This document shows, piece after piece, positions 45,476-59,819 of a stretch of DNA of 64,000 nt (position 1 is its first letter; each line of letters opens with the position of its first letter). Location of the stretch: positions 177,593-241,592 of the forward strand of contig LSRX01000810.1 in the NCBI GenBank assembly GCA_001939145.1, written 5' to 3'. A program made the translations under genes and the position numbers. This stretch comes from Symbiodinium microadriaticum (Eukaryota > Sar > Dinophyceae > Suessiales > Symbiodiniaceae). The notes under the pieces were generated by a model. It saw only the letters and a program-made list of their open reading frames with translations. It was not told where the DNA came from and did not search any database.

Positions 45476-45555
45476 GCAGGACCTAGGCACCCGGAACCCC
45501 TATACCAAGCCCCAGGACCTAGGCACCCGGAACCCCTATACCAAGCCCTAGGACC
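45476..45555 (+). repeat. 38-bp tandem duplication
   Basis: AGGACCTAGGCACCCGGAAC followed by CCCTATACCAAGCCC occurs twice in a row at about 45478 and 45516, then a third truncated start. Confidence 0.85.
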
Positions 45556-46419
45556 TACCTAGGACCATCAGGACTACTTGTAACCAACCCTACTGCCCTG
45601 CACTGGCTGTCTCCAGCTCTAGCAGATTTGCACGTAGCTCAGAGGAACCACAGGCCTGGGCTCCACAAGTAGCTTGGAATTTGGGGTTCGAGGGCTGGGG
45701 GTTTTTGGAGGCTCGGGCAAAAGTTTGGGCTGTTAAGTCGCAGCCTACCTGCTGGGCCTTTACCTAAAATCCCCAAGCCCTTGGACCTGGAAGGCCTTTA
45801 AAACACCAAAGCCCCAGGACCTGAACCCGTAACCCCTTGCCCAAAACCCGAGCTTGGCCGAAGCCCAAAACCCAGTGTATACACCGGCAACCAGAACCCC
45901 CAGCCCCCAGCCTAAGATAGCCTATTATAACTGAAGCCCCAAAGCCCCGGAGACCAACACCCAAAGGCCCCAAGCCCCAAAAACCATCAAAGCCCCAAGC
46001 CCCCCAAAACCCTAAACCCAAGACCACCTAGGCTAGGGCCCCCCAAGCTCCAAAATGGGGACAGGTTCAACCAAATCATCTGGAGCATGCTCGACGTGTG
46101 GAGGCTAGGTGTTAATGAATAGCAGCCTCTAGACTCGCTTTGGTCTTGAATGGTTTCGGGCTGGGATCTGTTGGGGTTGCAGCTAACAGCTTAAGGGCTG
46201 TAAAAAGGTGTTCTTTGTTGTTTGGGCTGAATGAGAGTAAAGGAACTACCCGGGGTTTGGAATAGTGCTTCTGCTCCAGGAACTTACAGGCAAGGCCGGC
46301 TATATAGAGCTAGTAGAGAAATTCATATGAACACACATAGCAGCACAGCAGCATATTAATATATATATATATATAGAGAGAGAGAGAGGTACAAAAGCAG
46401 CACAAGTCAGCAGCAGCAT

Positions 46420-46468
46420 GAGCAACAGGAGTAGCAGCAGCAGCAGCAGTAGCAGTAGCAGTAGCAGC

Positions 46469-46523
<55 letters not shown>

Positions 46524-46531
46524 TAGTAGTC

Positions 46532-46562
<31 letters not shown>

Positions 46563-46651
46563 CAGTAGTAGTAGTTGATGATATAAATCCTGTGTTACCC
46601 ATATATGCATATACTAGCTAGGGTCCTTAAGGTTTATTCATATCATCAGCA

Positions 46652-46722
<71 letters not shown>

Positions 46723-46735
46723 TAGTAGTATAGTA
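46420..46735. repeat. (AGC)n/(AGT)n trinucleotide microsatellite in two blocks
   Basis: Two blocks (46428-46573 and 46652-46735) of GTA repeats, the first with AGC variants. Homopolymer-encoding frames (Ser, Val, Leu, Tyr) are artefacts. TTTAGGG units follow at 46743-46850. Confidence 0.9.
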
Positions 46736-46899
46736 GTATAGGAGGGTTTAGGGTTTAGGGTTCAGGGTTTAGGGTTTAGGATTTTAGGGGTTTGGGGTTT
46801 AGGGCTTAGGGTTTAGGGTTAGGGTTCAGGGTTCAGGGTTTAGGGTTTTGGGGCTTCGTGGTCGCGGTGAAAGTGGTGGTGGTGCTGGCTGTGGTGATG

Positions 46900-46985
46900 G
46901 TGGCAGTGCTGGTGCTGGTGGTGGTGGTGGTGGTGGTGGTGGTGGTGTTGTGGTGGTGGTGTTGGTGGTGGTGTTGGTGGTGGTG
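46900..46985. repeat. (GGT)n microsatellite
   Basis: About 80 bases of GTGGTG repeats following telomere-like units; the Gly- or Val-rich frames are artefacts. Confidence 0.85.
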
Positions 46986-47422
46986 CTCAACTCCAAAACC
47001 AAAGCCAGAAGCTCAAGCCTCTGCCCACTCAGCCCCGAAACCCTAAGCTCTAAACCCCCAAAACTTAAGCAGAATATACGTCCTATGCAAAGCTCAAAGC
47101 CTCAAACTTCCGAACTCGAAGCCTCCCAAACCCTAAGTCCTATAAGACCCCAATTTAGCTGAGAGCCCATAGCCTGAGACCGCCAGAGGCTACAACCCCA
47201 AACTCCAAAGCCCAAATCCTATACACAGTCCCAACCTCCAGTCTGACCCTAAAGCACAAGTTGGCTAAGGCTAACTTTATGTGTTCTTGGCAACCAGCTG
47301 CAGCCAGTGATACCTGGCCCACCACCTCTTCCTTGAAGGATTTCATCACATCGATCCATGAATCCGGAATCCTGGGTTATGCAATATTAATGCTTACTTC
47401 ATGCACACTACATGCACAGCAT

Positions 47423-48929
47423 TTATCTCAAGATGCAGATGCATACAAGTAGCTCAACATGTTTGCAATGGTACAGGTAGAGAAACACTTCATGTAGCCG
47501 GCTGTCAATCCATAGGTCCCCTAGCGGGAGGCTATGAAATATTTCTTTGTCTGTGCAGTCCAAGTTGACATCTGCACGGCCCCTGCAGTCGGCCCGTTCG
47601 GAAAGAGGCAGGAGCCGCCACTTTTCATAAACCTCCATGAGGGCCTTCCCGAAGAGTGGTGTGTAGGCCCTTGAGTAGCAAACAACAACGTCTTGAATCT
47701 AGAGTTTAGACACCGGAGGTCACGAAACCACGTGCATGCACTGAAACTGAATGGCCAGGCGACCCCGACTGCTTCAGCGCGTCTCTTCGTCCAGTGAAGC
47801 AGGACCGGCCATTCTTGTCCTTGTGTCGACCTGGGCTGTATATTCTCGATCGGATATGATCTACCTGGGTGGGGTTTTCTGTTCTGTGATGCTTTTTCAT
47901 ATGCATGCATACAAGATACGGACTGTAGTCAGCTTTGATCTCGCAAGTCGCTGAGCTTTGGTCAACTTGCCCTTGTTCAGGATCGATATTGTAGCCATAG
48001 GCGACATGATCACAGTTCTTTTGGGGCTCGGGGCACCATGATGCATCATCCAATGGGCCTGCTGGTAGACCTACAGGGTCAGGGATGTCCTATCTATTTA
48101 TTAGATTAATTATAGGTTTAGGGTTTAGGGTTTAGGGTATATAGATCTCTCGAGCATTCATTACGGACCTTGCAAACACGGTTCACCAGCCAATCCCATG
48201 GGTGGTGCTTGGACAGCAGAGACTGCCAAGGCTGCTCAACTATCCAGGTTGCATGACGGCTCATCATCAAAAGTATCAGCAGAACAAGCCTCAGTTGCAT
48301 ACTCGCTACACTAGTTGTGTGCTATTTCGAACTCACATGTATGATGGCCTAGTGACCGGGATACCAGGCAGTTGTTGGCATCTACCCACGACAGCCCACA
48401 TCGCCCCATGGGATTTATGCTGTTTCTCATAGAAGTAGAGCGTGCTGGCAGGCCCCAGCTGCTGCAGTCGGGGCCTATGACATTGAGGGCGTCCACGATC
48501 TGGTTCATGACAGCATACATAGCTATCCTTGGTTTCGAAGGTTACGATAGCTCGAGGAGGCTAAGTATATAGTTATATTGAAGCTGGCAACATAGCTAGC
48601 TAACATGTAAACTAGACCCTATTGAGCTGGGTCACATTTCATCCTAGATTGATCTCGTTGTTTCTTGCTTTGGGGTTTGGGCACAGCTTGGGGTCTTAGG
48701 GTTTTAGGGCTAGGGCTTGAAGCTTCGATTTTGGTTTGGGTTGGGGGTTTAGGAGCTGTGGCATTTGGGTTAGATTTGCTAGCTTTCGCGCTTTCAGACT
48801 GCTTCCTACGGCTTCCGAAGACCCTGAGCCCAAAGGTCCACCGAAAAAATGATCTTCCGAAATACTTCAAAGTACACCCCTGTACCTGCCTAGTCACTAG
48901 TCCTGCTCCTACACCCGAAGTGAGAGAGA

Positions 48930-48967
<38 letters not shown>

Positions 48968-49698
48968 AAGTAAGCTAATTGCATATGATCGATGTATAGT
49001 GTAGATCACCACGAACCCCGGGTGCCAGACACGTCCCAGGTAAGATAACAAGCCCACAGCACCCAGAAGCTGGATGGACAAAAGCCCGAAACGAAGAAAC
49101 CTGGGTTTCAAGTATAGGTTTAGGGTTTTGGGTTTTGGGTTTAGGGTTGAGGATTAAGGGTTCAGGGTTAGGGTTTGCAGGTTTACGGTTTAGGGTTTAT
49201 AAGGGTTAAGGGTTTAGATTTCGCGGGCAAAGATCGTGAACCCCCTGTTGCCGAGGAAGTCCATGCCATCTCCATAGAGTTTATCGAAACTCATAGTTCT
49301 GTAGCCAGCAGCATGCCTAGGAAACAAAGCACATTGTACAAATTATTAAGTTAACTTAACAAGATCGACAGTGAGCCACACATGAGGTTCGAACCACTCC
49401 TTGGTCACAGCAGCCTGACCTGCAAAGATTTCGAAGAACTCCACGTCGTTCTTGAAACTCAGGGTGGTCATCCACCGTAGCAACAGCACCTGGGCCCCAG
49501 GTGTAGTGTAAACGGCCTATATGTATGATGCATGTAGAGGATTTCACAAAGGCATATAGGCAGCAGGCTGTTGCGATGAATACCTAGCAGGCAGCATCCC
49601 TGGGTACTTCTGTACAAGATAACAGTGCATACCTAACATCCCACCTTCGGTGCATCCAGTTGCACCAAATTGACAAGCAAAGACTCATTTGCAGCCAT
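47423..49698 (-). CDS. Methyltransferase-like protein with FAG, CSSW and EQP motifs, paralogue 2
   Basis: Minus-strand exons: 49645-49698 (ATG, MAANESLLVNLVQLDAPK|GT), 49395-49450 (NDVEFFEIFAGQAAVTKE, phase 2), about 49225-49316 (AAGYRTMSFDKLYGDGMDFL), 48357-48499 (ALNVIGPDCSSWGLPARSTS), 48169-48289 (ATWIVEQPWQSLLSKHHPW, 40 codons plus one base), about 47940-48070 (VYQQAHWMMHHGAPSPKRTV), 47764-47830 (KDKNGRSCFTGRRDALKQS), 47423-47669 (YTPLFGKALMEVYEKW ... LHEVFLYLYHC). Phases agree at the well-defined joins. The donor after the third exon seems to be GC or GA. The motif order FAG, GPDCSSW, VEQP parallels C5-cytosine methyltransferase motifs I, IV and VI, with Cys in the catalytic position; activity is inference. 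Exon positions match paralogue 1 (APK|GT, CSSW exon, EQP exon, WM..G.P.PK exon, YTP/YPR exon). Confidence 0.65.
48922..48963. repeat. (GA)n microsatellite
   Basis: About 38 bases of GAGAGA within the intergenic or intronic sequence of the methyltransferase-like gene. Confidence 0.9.
49118..49222. repeat. TTTAGGG-type cluster
   Basis: Degenerate TTTAGGG units lie directly downstream (transcript sense) of the exon that ends near 49225, within the intron. Confidence 0.75.
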
Positions 49699-49859
49699 GA
49701 TCGGAGGCTCCTCTAGGTTCTAGAGCCAATGAACCAAAATGCACTGAAGCATCGGTCATGTGCAATCAGAAGCAATCCGGCCCATGACCCATGTAAACAT
49801 AACTGCCATTGCAAAATCACATGCAAAGGTGCACGGTTGGGGGACACAGCCTTGGATGG

Positions 49860-50290
49860 CAGCGCGTACCCGCCAGCCTTCAGCACGAGGAGGCATCCTG
49901 GCATAAGATTGAACCAGCTGACCTCTAGAGTGGCAGTTTAGAAACTCGACAGAAGCATGCATGCATACTGCTCCGCAGAAATCAATCTTTGGATCGTGAT
50001 GGCACATCCACTCACACTCTTGAACGAACGATCGGCTCGGTGTTCTCACCGGCTCGCTGCGATAGCAAGAAGCTAGCCCCATTGGCAATTTGCATGGACA
50101 ACACTATTGGTTGTCACAGCCATTGCTCCCACCCCACCCCTATAATGTAACACTTCAGAGCTGGCTCGTGTACAGGCAAACGTACAAAATCGACCATCCG
50201 GATCGCGGGCTTCATCATCGAGCCAAGCCGTGGGCTTGGTCAATCCGTGGCCTTGTATGCCTTGGTTGCTGGCGACAAAGCACATAGCAG
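49860..50290 (-). CDS. Possible exons, unknown product
   Basis: Two minus-strand blocks look protein-like: about 50178-50285 (CFVASNQGIQGHGLTKPTAW then LDDEARDPDGRF, ending TTT|GTACGT) and about 49860-49935 (GQLVQSYARMPPRAEGWRVR). They lie between the end of the basic protein gene and the start of paralogue 2. They could be 5' exons of paralogue 2 or of a separate gene. Confidence 0.3.
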
Positions 50291-50352
50291 GATTCACGAG
50301 TGCACATGCACATGCATGTACATAGTGGCATGCAACTCAAAATGGATGTTCA

Positions 50353-53300
50353 TCAAGACACAGCTTTTGCAGCTTCTTTGCAGGCTTCAAGCGGTTTGCC
50401 TTCACTCTTAGCCTCGTTCATTGCTTTGTGGTAGGCCACAGATTTCCTTGACTTTTTCGCCTTCGTCTCAGCAAGATGATCCTCGGCTGCCTTGTCGGCA
50501 GAAGCCCGTGGACGCTTGGTTGTGCCGGCCTTTGCTGTTTTTGCTGTCACCTCCTTTGCCTTGGGTTTCGGCTTTGCACAGTTCTTTGCTTTTGGCTTTG
50601 GCTTGGCATCATCCTTCTTGCTAGCTGCCTTGCTTTTTGCTTTAGCCTTAGCCTTAGGCTTCCTTGCTGGCTCCTCTGTAGCTTTTTTGTTCTTTGCTGT
50701 CGGACCTCGTTTCCCCTTGGCTTTGGGGATCTCCTGAGTCTCATCCTTCTCCTCCTCCTCTGTTGCCTCCGGGTGTTCATCGGCGGCTTCGGGTTCGCTT
50801 TCATCAGGCTCGGTGGCTGTGACCTTGGCGCTGGGTGGGGCCTCCTCCTCTGCTTTGCGCCCTCGACCCCGCCCTTTGCCCCTTCCCCCACGACCCCTGC
50901 TCGAGGCAACACGGCCTCGACCACGGCCTCGGCGAGATGCTGGTTCCTCAGCAGTAAGCGCTTCAGCAAGAGGGGCTTCAGGCTTTTCCGCACACACTTT
51001 GCTAGTCTTGCTCTTCCTCTTTGGTGCTGCAGCACCAATAATCTTCGTTTGCTCGCTTGGAGACATGGGCTTGAAGTCCGATGTGTCGGGGCATTCCGGG
51101 AGCTTGTCTTTCACTGCCTTAGCTAGTTATAAGGTTAAGGGTTTAGGGTTTAGGGGTTTAGGGCTTAAGGTTATTTAGGGTTTAGGGTTTAAGGTCACTT
51201 AGGGTTTAGGGTTTTAGGGTACCTTTATAGGGTTTAAGGTTATTTAGGGTTTAGGGTTCAATAAAATCACTTCCATAGCACGTTTCTTCAATACCTGCCC
51301 AGCTAACAGGATTCAGCTAGAGCACCTCCTCGGCAGCAGCCTCTTCTTCATCGGTGTAGTGCACGGTTCCATCAGCAATACTGAGACTGACACCATCATC
51401 ACGGTCGGAATTGTCATCATCTCGAAGCACTCCATCGGCAGAAACCGACACCAGGGGCTCACACTCTTTCTGCTCAGGCTCTGGGGCCTGCGAGGGTACA
51501 CTGAGAGACCCCGGTCCTTCGCCAAGGTCCTGGACCTTGGCTGCTTGCGTGCTGCCTCCGACATCATCAAGGTCCGCATAGTCGAAGTCCATCGGCAGGG
51601 TCTCCACATTATCCAAGCCTAGGCTTTGTAGAGAGAAGGTTTCTTAAGGGGCAGCAGGGTGTTTGAGTGCAGGCAGTATATAGCATCCTGGGCGCATACA
51701 TAGCAACCGGGGGTTGAATGAACATCGGCAGCCCGCTGGGGCTGCTTCTGCTCAGCCTCGTGCATAGTGCATGGCCTCTTGGCCTCTGCTCCGGAATCCT
51801 TGCAAGCTTGAAACTCATGCTCTAGAGTCCTCTTTGCACTTATTGCCGGCAGTTTCTGAAGCTGAGGTCCATCGGTGCTGCTGCCTGCCCCAGACCCACT
51901 GCATGCTCTGCCCTTGCGAACACTCGGCGGCGGCATAAGCTCTCCAACAGACTCCGTCCTAGATTCCAAGGACTCCATCTTAGCCTGCAATAAATCAGCC
52001 TCCTCTTGAGCTAGAAGCCTTTGCAACTCTCCTTCCTCAGCCTGGAGCAACAGCTCCTCCAAGCTGAGCTGCTCCGCTAGTAGCTCAGCCTCCAGGTCAC
52101 GACCGATCAGCTCCTCATCATGTTCGGCTTGCAAGGCCTGGGCAAGCCTCAGACTAGCGGCCTGGCTGGTGGCATCATCTTTTGCCATCTCATCATCTAG
52201 TGCACTGCAGGGAAAAGACTTTAAGACATCGATTGCCCCAGCATCGCCACAACTGAGGCATCTGAAATGCATTTGCTTGTCTTTCACCAAATAGTGCTCT
52301 CGACGATGCTTTGCTTGGCTTTGTGGCGAGATTGGCAATCCTAGGCATTCAGACAGCTGCATGAACCGACCATATATAGAGTTGCAATCTACAGGATGCA
52401 TAGCGAAGTAATTTGCAGCTGAAAAACCTTTGGGAGGCGGAGTCACAACTGTAGAGGTTTCCGAAGGCGTGGAAGATGTGGCTTCGCCTGAGATCAGCGG
52501 CTTATGGGCTATCATAAATCTAGAGTGCAAGCATAATGCAGGTAAAGGTCTCGGTAGATTCAGCTTCGGACACTTGCTCGGTGCTGCCATCACAGAAGAA
52601 GTCTCGGTAGAAACCTCGAACCCACGAAGGAATAACGAATGGCCTTCACCTCGTATAAGCTTAAACCCAAAAAGCTTTCACCCATTAATTCATAACAAGA
52701 GCTTCGGGGCTTAAGGCAATATATTTATAAGCTATGGGGCTAGGGTTGTTACAGGCAAGGGGCAACAGGCTTGTGGGATGCGACCTCAGGCTTGCGTGTG
52801 GGATTCTCCGGTGCCCCTGGTGCACCTGCGACCTCAGGCTTGCGTGGATTCTCCGGTGCCCCTGTGACCTCAGGCTTGCGTGGATTCTCCGGTGCTCCTG
52901 TGACCTCAGGCTTCTGTAGATTCTCCGGTGCTCCTGTGACCTCAGGCTTGCGTGGATTCTCCGGTGCTCCTGTGACCTCAGGCTTCTGTAGATTCTCCGG
53001 TGCTCCTGTGACCTCAGGCTTGCGTGTGGGATTCTTCGGTGCCTCTGTGACCTCAGGCTTGCGTGCGGGATTCTTCGGTGCCTCTATGACCTCAGGCTTG
53101 CGTGTGGGATTCTCCGGTGCTGTGACCTCAGGCTTGCGTGTGGGATTCTCCGGTGCTGTGACCTCAGGCTTGCGTGAAGGATTCTTCGATGCTCCTGTGA
53201 CCTCTGCTGGCTTGCTGCTGTGACTCTCCGGTGCTCTTGTGAGCTCCGGCTTGCTCCGTGGCACTACTGCGACCTCAGGCATGGGGTTCGTTGGTGCATC

Positions 53301-53457
53301 CTTGGGTGCAGCTGAAAGCTCAGGGCCTTCGGGTAGTGGCAACTCCAACTCTTCATCATCATCTTCACTCTCCGATTCTCCAGAGCCCTCTCCAAAGCCC
53401 TCGCCATCGGAGGCCGAAGAGTCACTGGAACCACCTGGGCTGCTGCCTGGAGCACCT
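50353..53457 (-). CDS. Repeat-rich acidic/basic protein: KPEVTGAPEN repeats, coiled coil, RG and AKPK tail
   Basis: Exon-like blocks in order: 52753-53457 after CTCAG|G (acidic Ser/Glu/Asp stretch, then eleven 12-16 residue units on RKPEVTGAPENP, ending CCT|GTAACA), about 51710-52590 (ATG at 52590; a Cys pair in FRCLSCGDAG, then a Glu/Leu coiled coil, LEAELLAEQLSLEELLLQAE), about 51320-51612 after CCTAG|G (acidic), and 50353-51117 after CTAAG|G (RGRGRGRVASSRGRGG, then AKPK repeats, ending KSRKSVAYHKAMNEAKSEGK). CCCTAAA repeat lies in the last intron. The ATG at 52590 could instead mark a separate gene start. The KS.AYHKA tail recalls dinoflagellate families I have seen. Nuclear, nucleic-acid-binding role inferred from RG/AT-hook-like and Lys-rich regions. 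Confidence 0.5.
51135..51270. repeat. TTTAGGG-type array
   Basis: Units separated by AAGGTTATTTAGGG and AAGGTCACTTAGGG, giving a higher-order repeat of about 30-60 bp, inside the last intron of the 50353-53457 gene. Confidence 0.8.
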
Positions 53458-53979
53458 GAGATAAGGTTTTGAGGAGGTGGGTTTGAGGTCTTGGGGTCTA
53501 GGACTTCAGGGCACCATAAAGAGGTCTTGGGGTTTAGGACTTCACGGCACCATAAAGACTAGCCAAAAAACTTCGATACCTGCATGCATATTAAACCCTA
53601 AACCCTAGACCCGAAAGTATGGATGTCCCAGGCACTTTGAGGGACAGGGATCCCAGATTTCACAAACAGCTTTCGTAGGTTCGGGTCCCTTGGGGAATGA
53701 GGGCGTTTTGCTATTCGCGAAAACGTAGTGATCAGCCTCCTGAGAACCCAAGCCTCTGTCCGCAGCTCAGTACCTCAGTGCATACACGATACTGCACAAT
53801 AATTATATGCTGCATGCTCCTCCAAATTAAGTCGTGCTTCATGAAGGCATTTTTGCAGATGCTGGCCGATAGCCCAAGTAGAACCTTGTGACGTACTCTT
53901 GCAAGAGGTCAACCGACGGCCGGAGGCCTAAGCAGCAAGCATAGGACAAGAGTTTCTAGCTGTTACATGATTCAATGAC

Positions 53980-54277
53980 TCACTCATTCGAAGCCAAGTT
54001 TCCAAGGTGATTGATCAAAGGAGCTAGGGCTTCCATGTTGTCAATCAGAACAGCACGGTTCAGCTTGTTATGCTGGAGGACCAGCATTCTCTTTGATTTG
54101 GCTAGCTGAGCCATCACCACAGGGCATGTCTTCCAAGCCATAAGAACAGGGCATGGTTCAGGAACCGAGGCATCTGGAGCAAGATCCATGGCTTTCCCAC
54201 AAAGCGATGCTAGAATTTCTGTATACAGACCGAGCAAACCTCTGGCAATGTCTTGTATGTCCCCGGCGCTGATATGT
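53980..54277 (-). CDS. Exon of an unrecognised gene
   Basis: After CATATCAG the minus strand reads DIQDIARGLLGLYTEILASL, then CGKAMDLAPDASVPEPCPVL, and ends LINHLGNLASNE with a stop at 53980. Composition is clearly protein-like and probably all-helical. Upstream exons were not found. It lies just upstream of the KPEV-repeat gene on the same strand. Confidence 0.45.
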
Positions 54278-54940
54278 TAACTGTAGGGCCATCATCCATG
54301 TACGTACTGAGCCAGCTGCTAGCAATAAGTGCATGCATTAATGAATGAGCTCAACTGCAGTAGCCGATATCCCAAACGAGCCAGGCGTGCCTTAGTCGTG
54401 GCACTTCAGTCGCATCGCGTAGTACCTGCGTCCCCAGCCAAGGTACACTACGACTTTGGGGCCTGGATGCACAATACATACATACAGGGGCGCACCCAGG
54501 GACCACAGCAGGCCGCAGATATGGAATCGTTCGGTTTGATGCTTCAAAAGGCTAATCAGAGTCGCAAAACAGAAATCAGGCCGAATACGAACAAAAGCAG
54601 CCGAACCCAAATTTATGCTACACTCCACAGATAAACATGACAAACCCAGTCCGGACACAAATTAAGATAGCAAAGGAACCCCCAGGACAGAGCACAAAGC
54701 AATCTAATGAAGGGTGTCTTATTTCAGCTATCCTCCTTACTTTGAGAGCTTTCTTGTTTATGAGCTATAAAGATTATTATTTTTATTCGTTAAACAGTGA
54801 GTTTGCCCCAAGACTTCCAGGTTGTAAATTCTTCGTGCATTGCCCAAGTCTTCTCCTCGGGTGCCGGGGTGTTCACGCGATACTCTGCTAGGATGGACTC
54901 CTGGGCATTTTGGATCGAGCGTTTAGGACTTATAGGGCTT

Positions 54941-55029
54941 ACCCATAGGCTCCTAAGTAGTTCCTCTTTGTGGTGTATATTTAGAATCCTATAAGGTAAT
55001 CCCAAAAGGAACTACTAAGGAGCCTAGGG
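54941..55029. mobile_element. MITE-like element, family 2b, copy 1
   Basis: Begins ATAGGCTCCTAAGTAGTTCC and ends GGAACTACTAAGGAGCCTAG: about 22-bp inverted ends. The interior TTTAGAATCCTATAAGGTAA is the reverse of the 56206 element interior. Confidence 0.75.
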
Positions 55030-55764
55030 CTTAGGGCTTAGGATTTGGGGTGTAGGATTCAGGGGAGATGCTCGAGGTTGAGGGCTACACTTATAATTCG
55101 GAAAACACGAGACTAAGCTTTCGAGTGCTGGCTGCAGGGATTTACAGGGCTATTTGTAGTGATTTACAAAGATGCAGGTTCCACGGTGAGCATTTGGTGA
55201 GGTCTAAGGGTCAGGATCTAGGAGCTCTTAGAGGACAGAGACGATTGGGTTTAGGGTTTAGGGGTTTAGGGTTTAGGGTGGTATCCCTCATACATCGTAG
55301 GATGGCAGCCGTGAAGGACGGCATGCTACAAGTTAACGCAAGAACGACTCCCTAAACCAAACGCTTGTGGTGATTCACAAACTCACAAACAACGCTGGTT
55401 GTGTCTTGGAGGCTCACCGGGATCATCGGGAGCAGTTTTAGAGACGTGTGGCTTGAAAACGCAAGTCCCTTCTCGATACGGTGTGGCTATTGTTGTTGGT
55501 GGCGGTGCTGGTGGTGATGCTGCTCTTGTTGCTGCTGCGTTTATTGCTGCTGCAGCTGGCCAGAAAGTTTAGCCTGCCATTGTTGCCTCGATCCGCCCTC
55601 CCCCAACTGCCTTAAACATAACCTAGATACCCGCCATGAATTAAGCCTGCAACAGTACGTGGTGGCTCCGGTGTCGTCTTGTTTATGTGTCCCCAACCTT
55701 CCAACGTTGCCAAACTGACTTGTCTGTCCGGGCCTAGGTTTCATCTTGAAGCAGGCCTCTTTGT

Positions 55765-55960
55765 GAGGATGCGGAACTGCGCCGGCATCAGCAACGAGCC
55801 ATTCTCGGAACGGCTGAAGTGCTCGGTCCTGCATCGGGCAGCGTGGCTCTTGCCTTGTCGACGGCATCGGCCTTCGGCAAGGATGATCCCAGCGTGTTCT
55901 CCATCGTCGGCTTGACAGTCGTCTCACCGTCGCCGTCGCAACAAGAGCAGAATCACCCAC
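55765..55960 (-). CDS. Possible exon, unknown product
   Basis: The minus strand reads DGDGETTVKPTMENTLGSSL then PKADAVDKARATLPDAGPST before a stop. Protein-like over about 45 residues with high GC3. Not recognised; no clear splice sites. Confidence 0.3.
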
Positions 55961-56205
55961 AGCGCCATAATTTTCTTTGCACAAGATCCTACAGACTCAA
56001 CCCTTCATCAAGTAACTGCCAACCCCCCGAATCCTAAACGTTCCTAAACCCTAAATCCACTACCAAACTCTGCGAACCTAAGGGGTAAACCCTAAACTCA
56101 ACAACCTTCCACCCTAAACTCCGAAAAGTGCCCTAAACCCCACACTCCCTCGACGCCAAGACCCCTCAACCGCAAAGAAACCACGAATCCCCACATCGAG
56201 AGCCC

Positions 56206-56363
56206 ACCCACAGGCTCCTTAGTAGTTCCTTTTTTGGGATTACCTTATAGGGTTCTAAATATGAATCATAAGAAGGAACTACTTAGTTCCTTTTTGGGAT
56301 TACCTTATAGGATTCCTAAATATAAACCTTGAAACGGAACTACTTCGTTAGGAGCCTATGGGC
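56206..56363. mobile_element. MITE-like element, family 2b, copy 2, internally duplicated
   Basis: Ends are CACAGGCTCCTTAGTAGTTCC-like and GGAACTACTTCGTTAGGAGC, inverted. The interior holds two direct copies of a unit of about 37 bp opening TTCCTTTTTTGGGATTACCT (56226 and 56287), so this copy is a partial tandem or nested duplicate. Confidence 0.7.
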
Positions 56364-56459
56364 AGATCCTCGCCGAGCCCGCGGCCAGGCAGCGCTCCGG
56401 ATCTACGAAGACGAGATCCACCCCTTCGACCTTCAAGAGCTCCTGGCAGCTCAGCTTTA

Positions 56460-56563
56460 AGGGTTTAGGGATTAGGGTTTAGGGTTTATAGGGTTATAGG
56501 GTTTGGGGTTTATAGGGTTTATAGGGTTTATAGGGTTTATAGGGTTATAGGGTTTGGGGTTTA
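56460..56563. repeat. TTTAGGG / TTTATAGGG array abutting the GTA tract
   Basis: Units of GGGTTTATAGGGTTTATAGG run into the ambiguous base at 56564, where the GTA tract begins. Confidence 0.85.
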
Positions 56564-59812
<3,249 letters not shown>

Positions 59813-59819
59813 TGATACC

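Noticed and set aside
49378..49400. tRNA T-loop-like GGTTCGAACC
   Set aside because: It falls at the exon-intron border of the methyltransferase-like paralogue 2; no cloverleaf can be drawn.
50421..51178. Plus-strand Leu/Cys/Phe-rich frames resembling membrane proteins
   Set aside because: Antisense shadow of the Lys/Ala-rich exon 50353-51117.
52771..53223. Plus-strand TSGLRGFSGAPV repeat protein
   Set aside because: Antisense of the KPEVTGAPEN repeat; the minus frame has a proper acceptor, donor and acidic leader.
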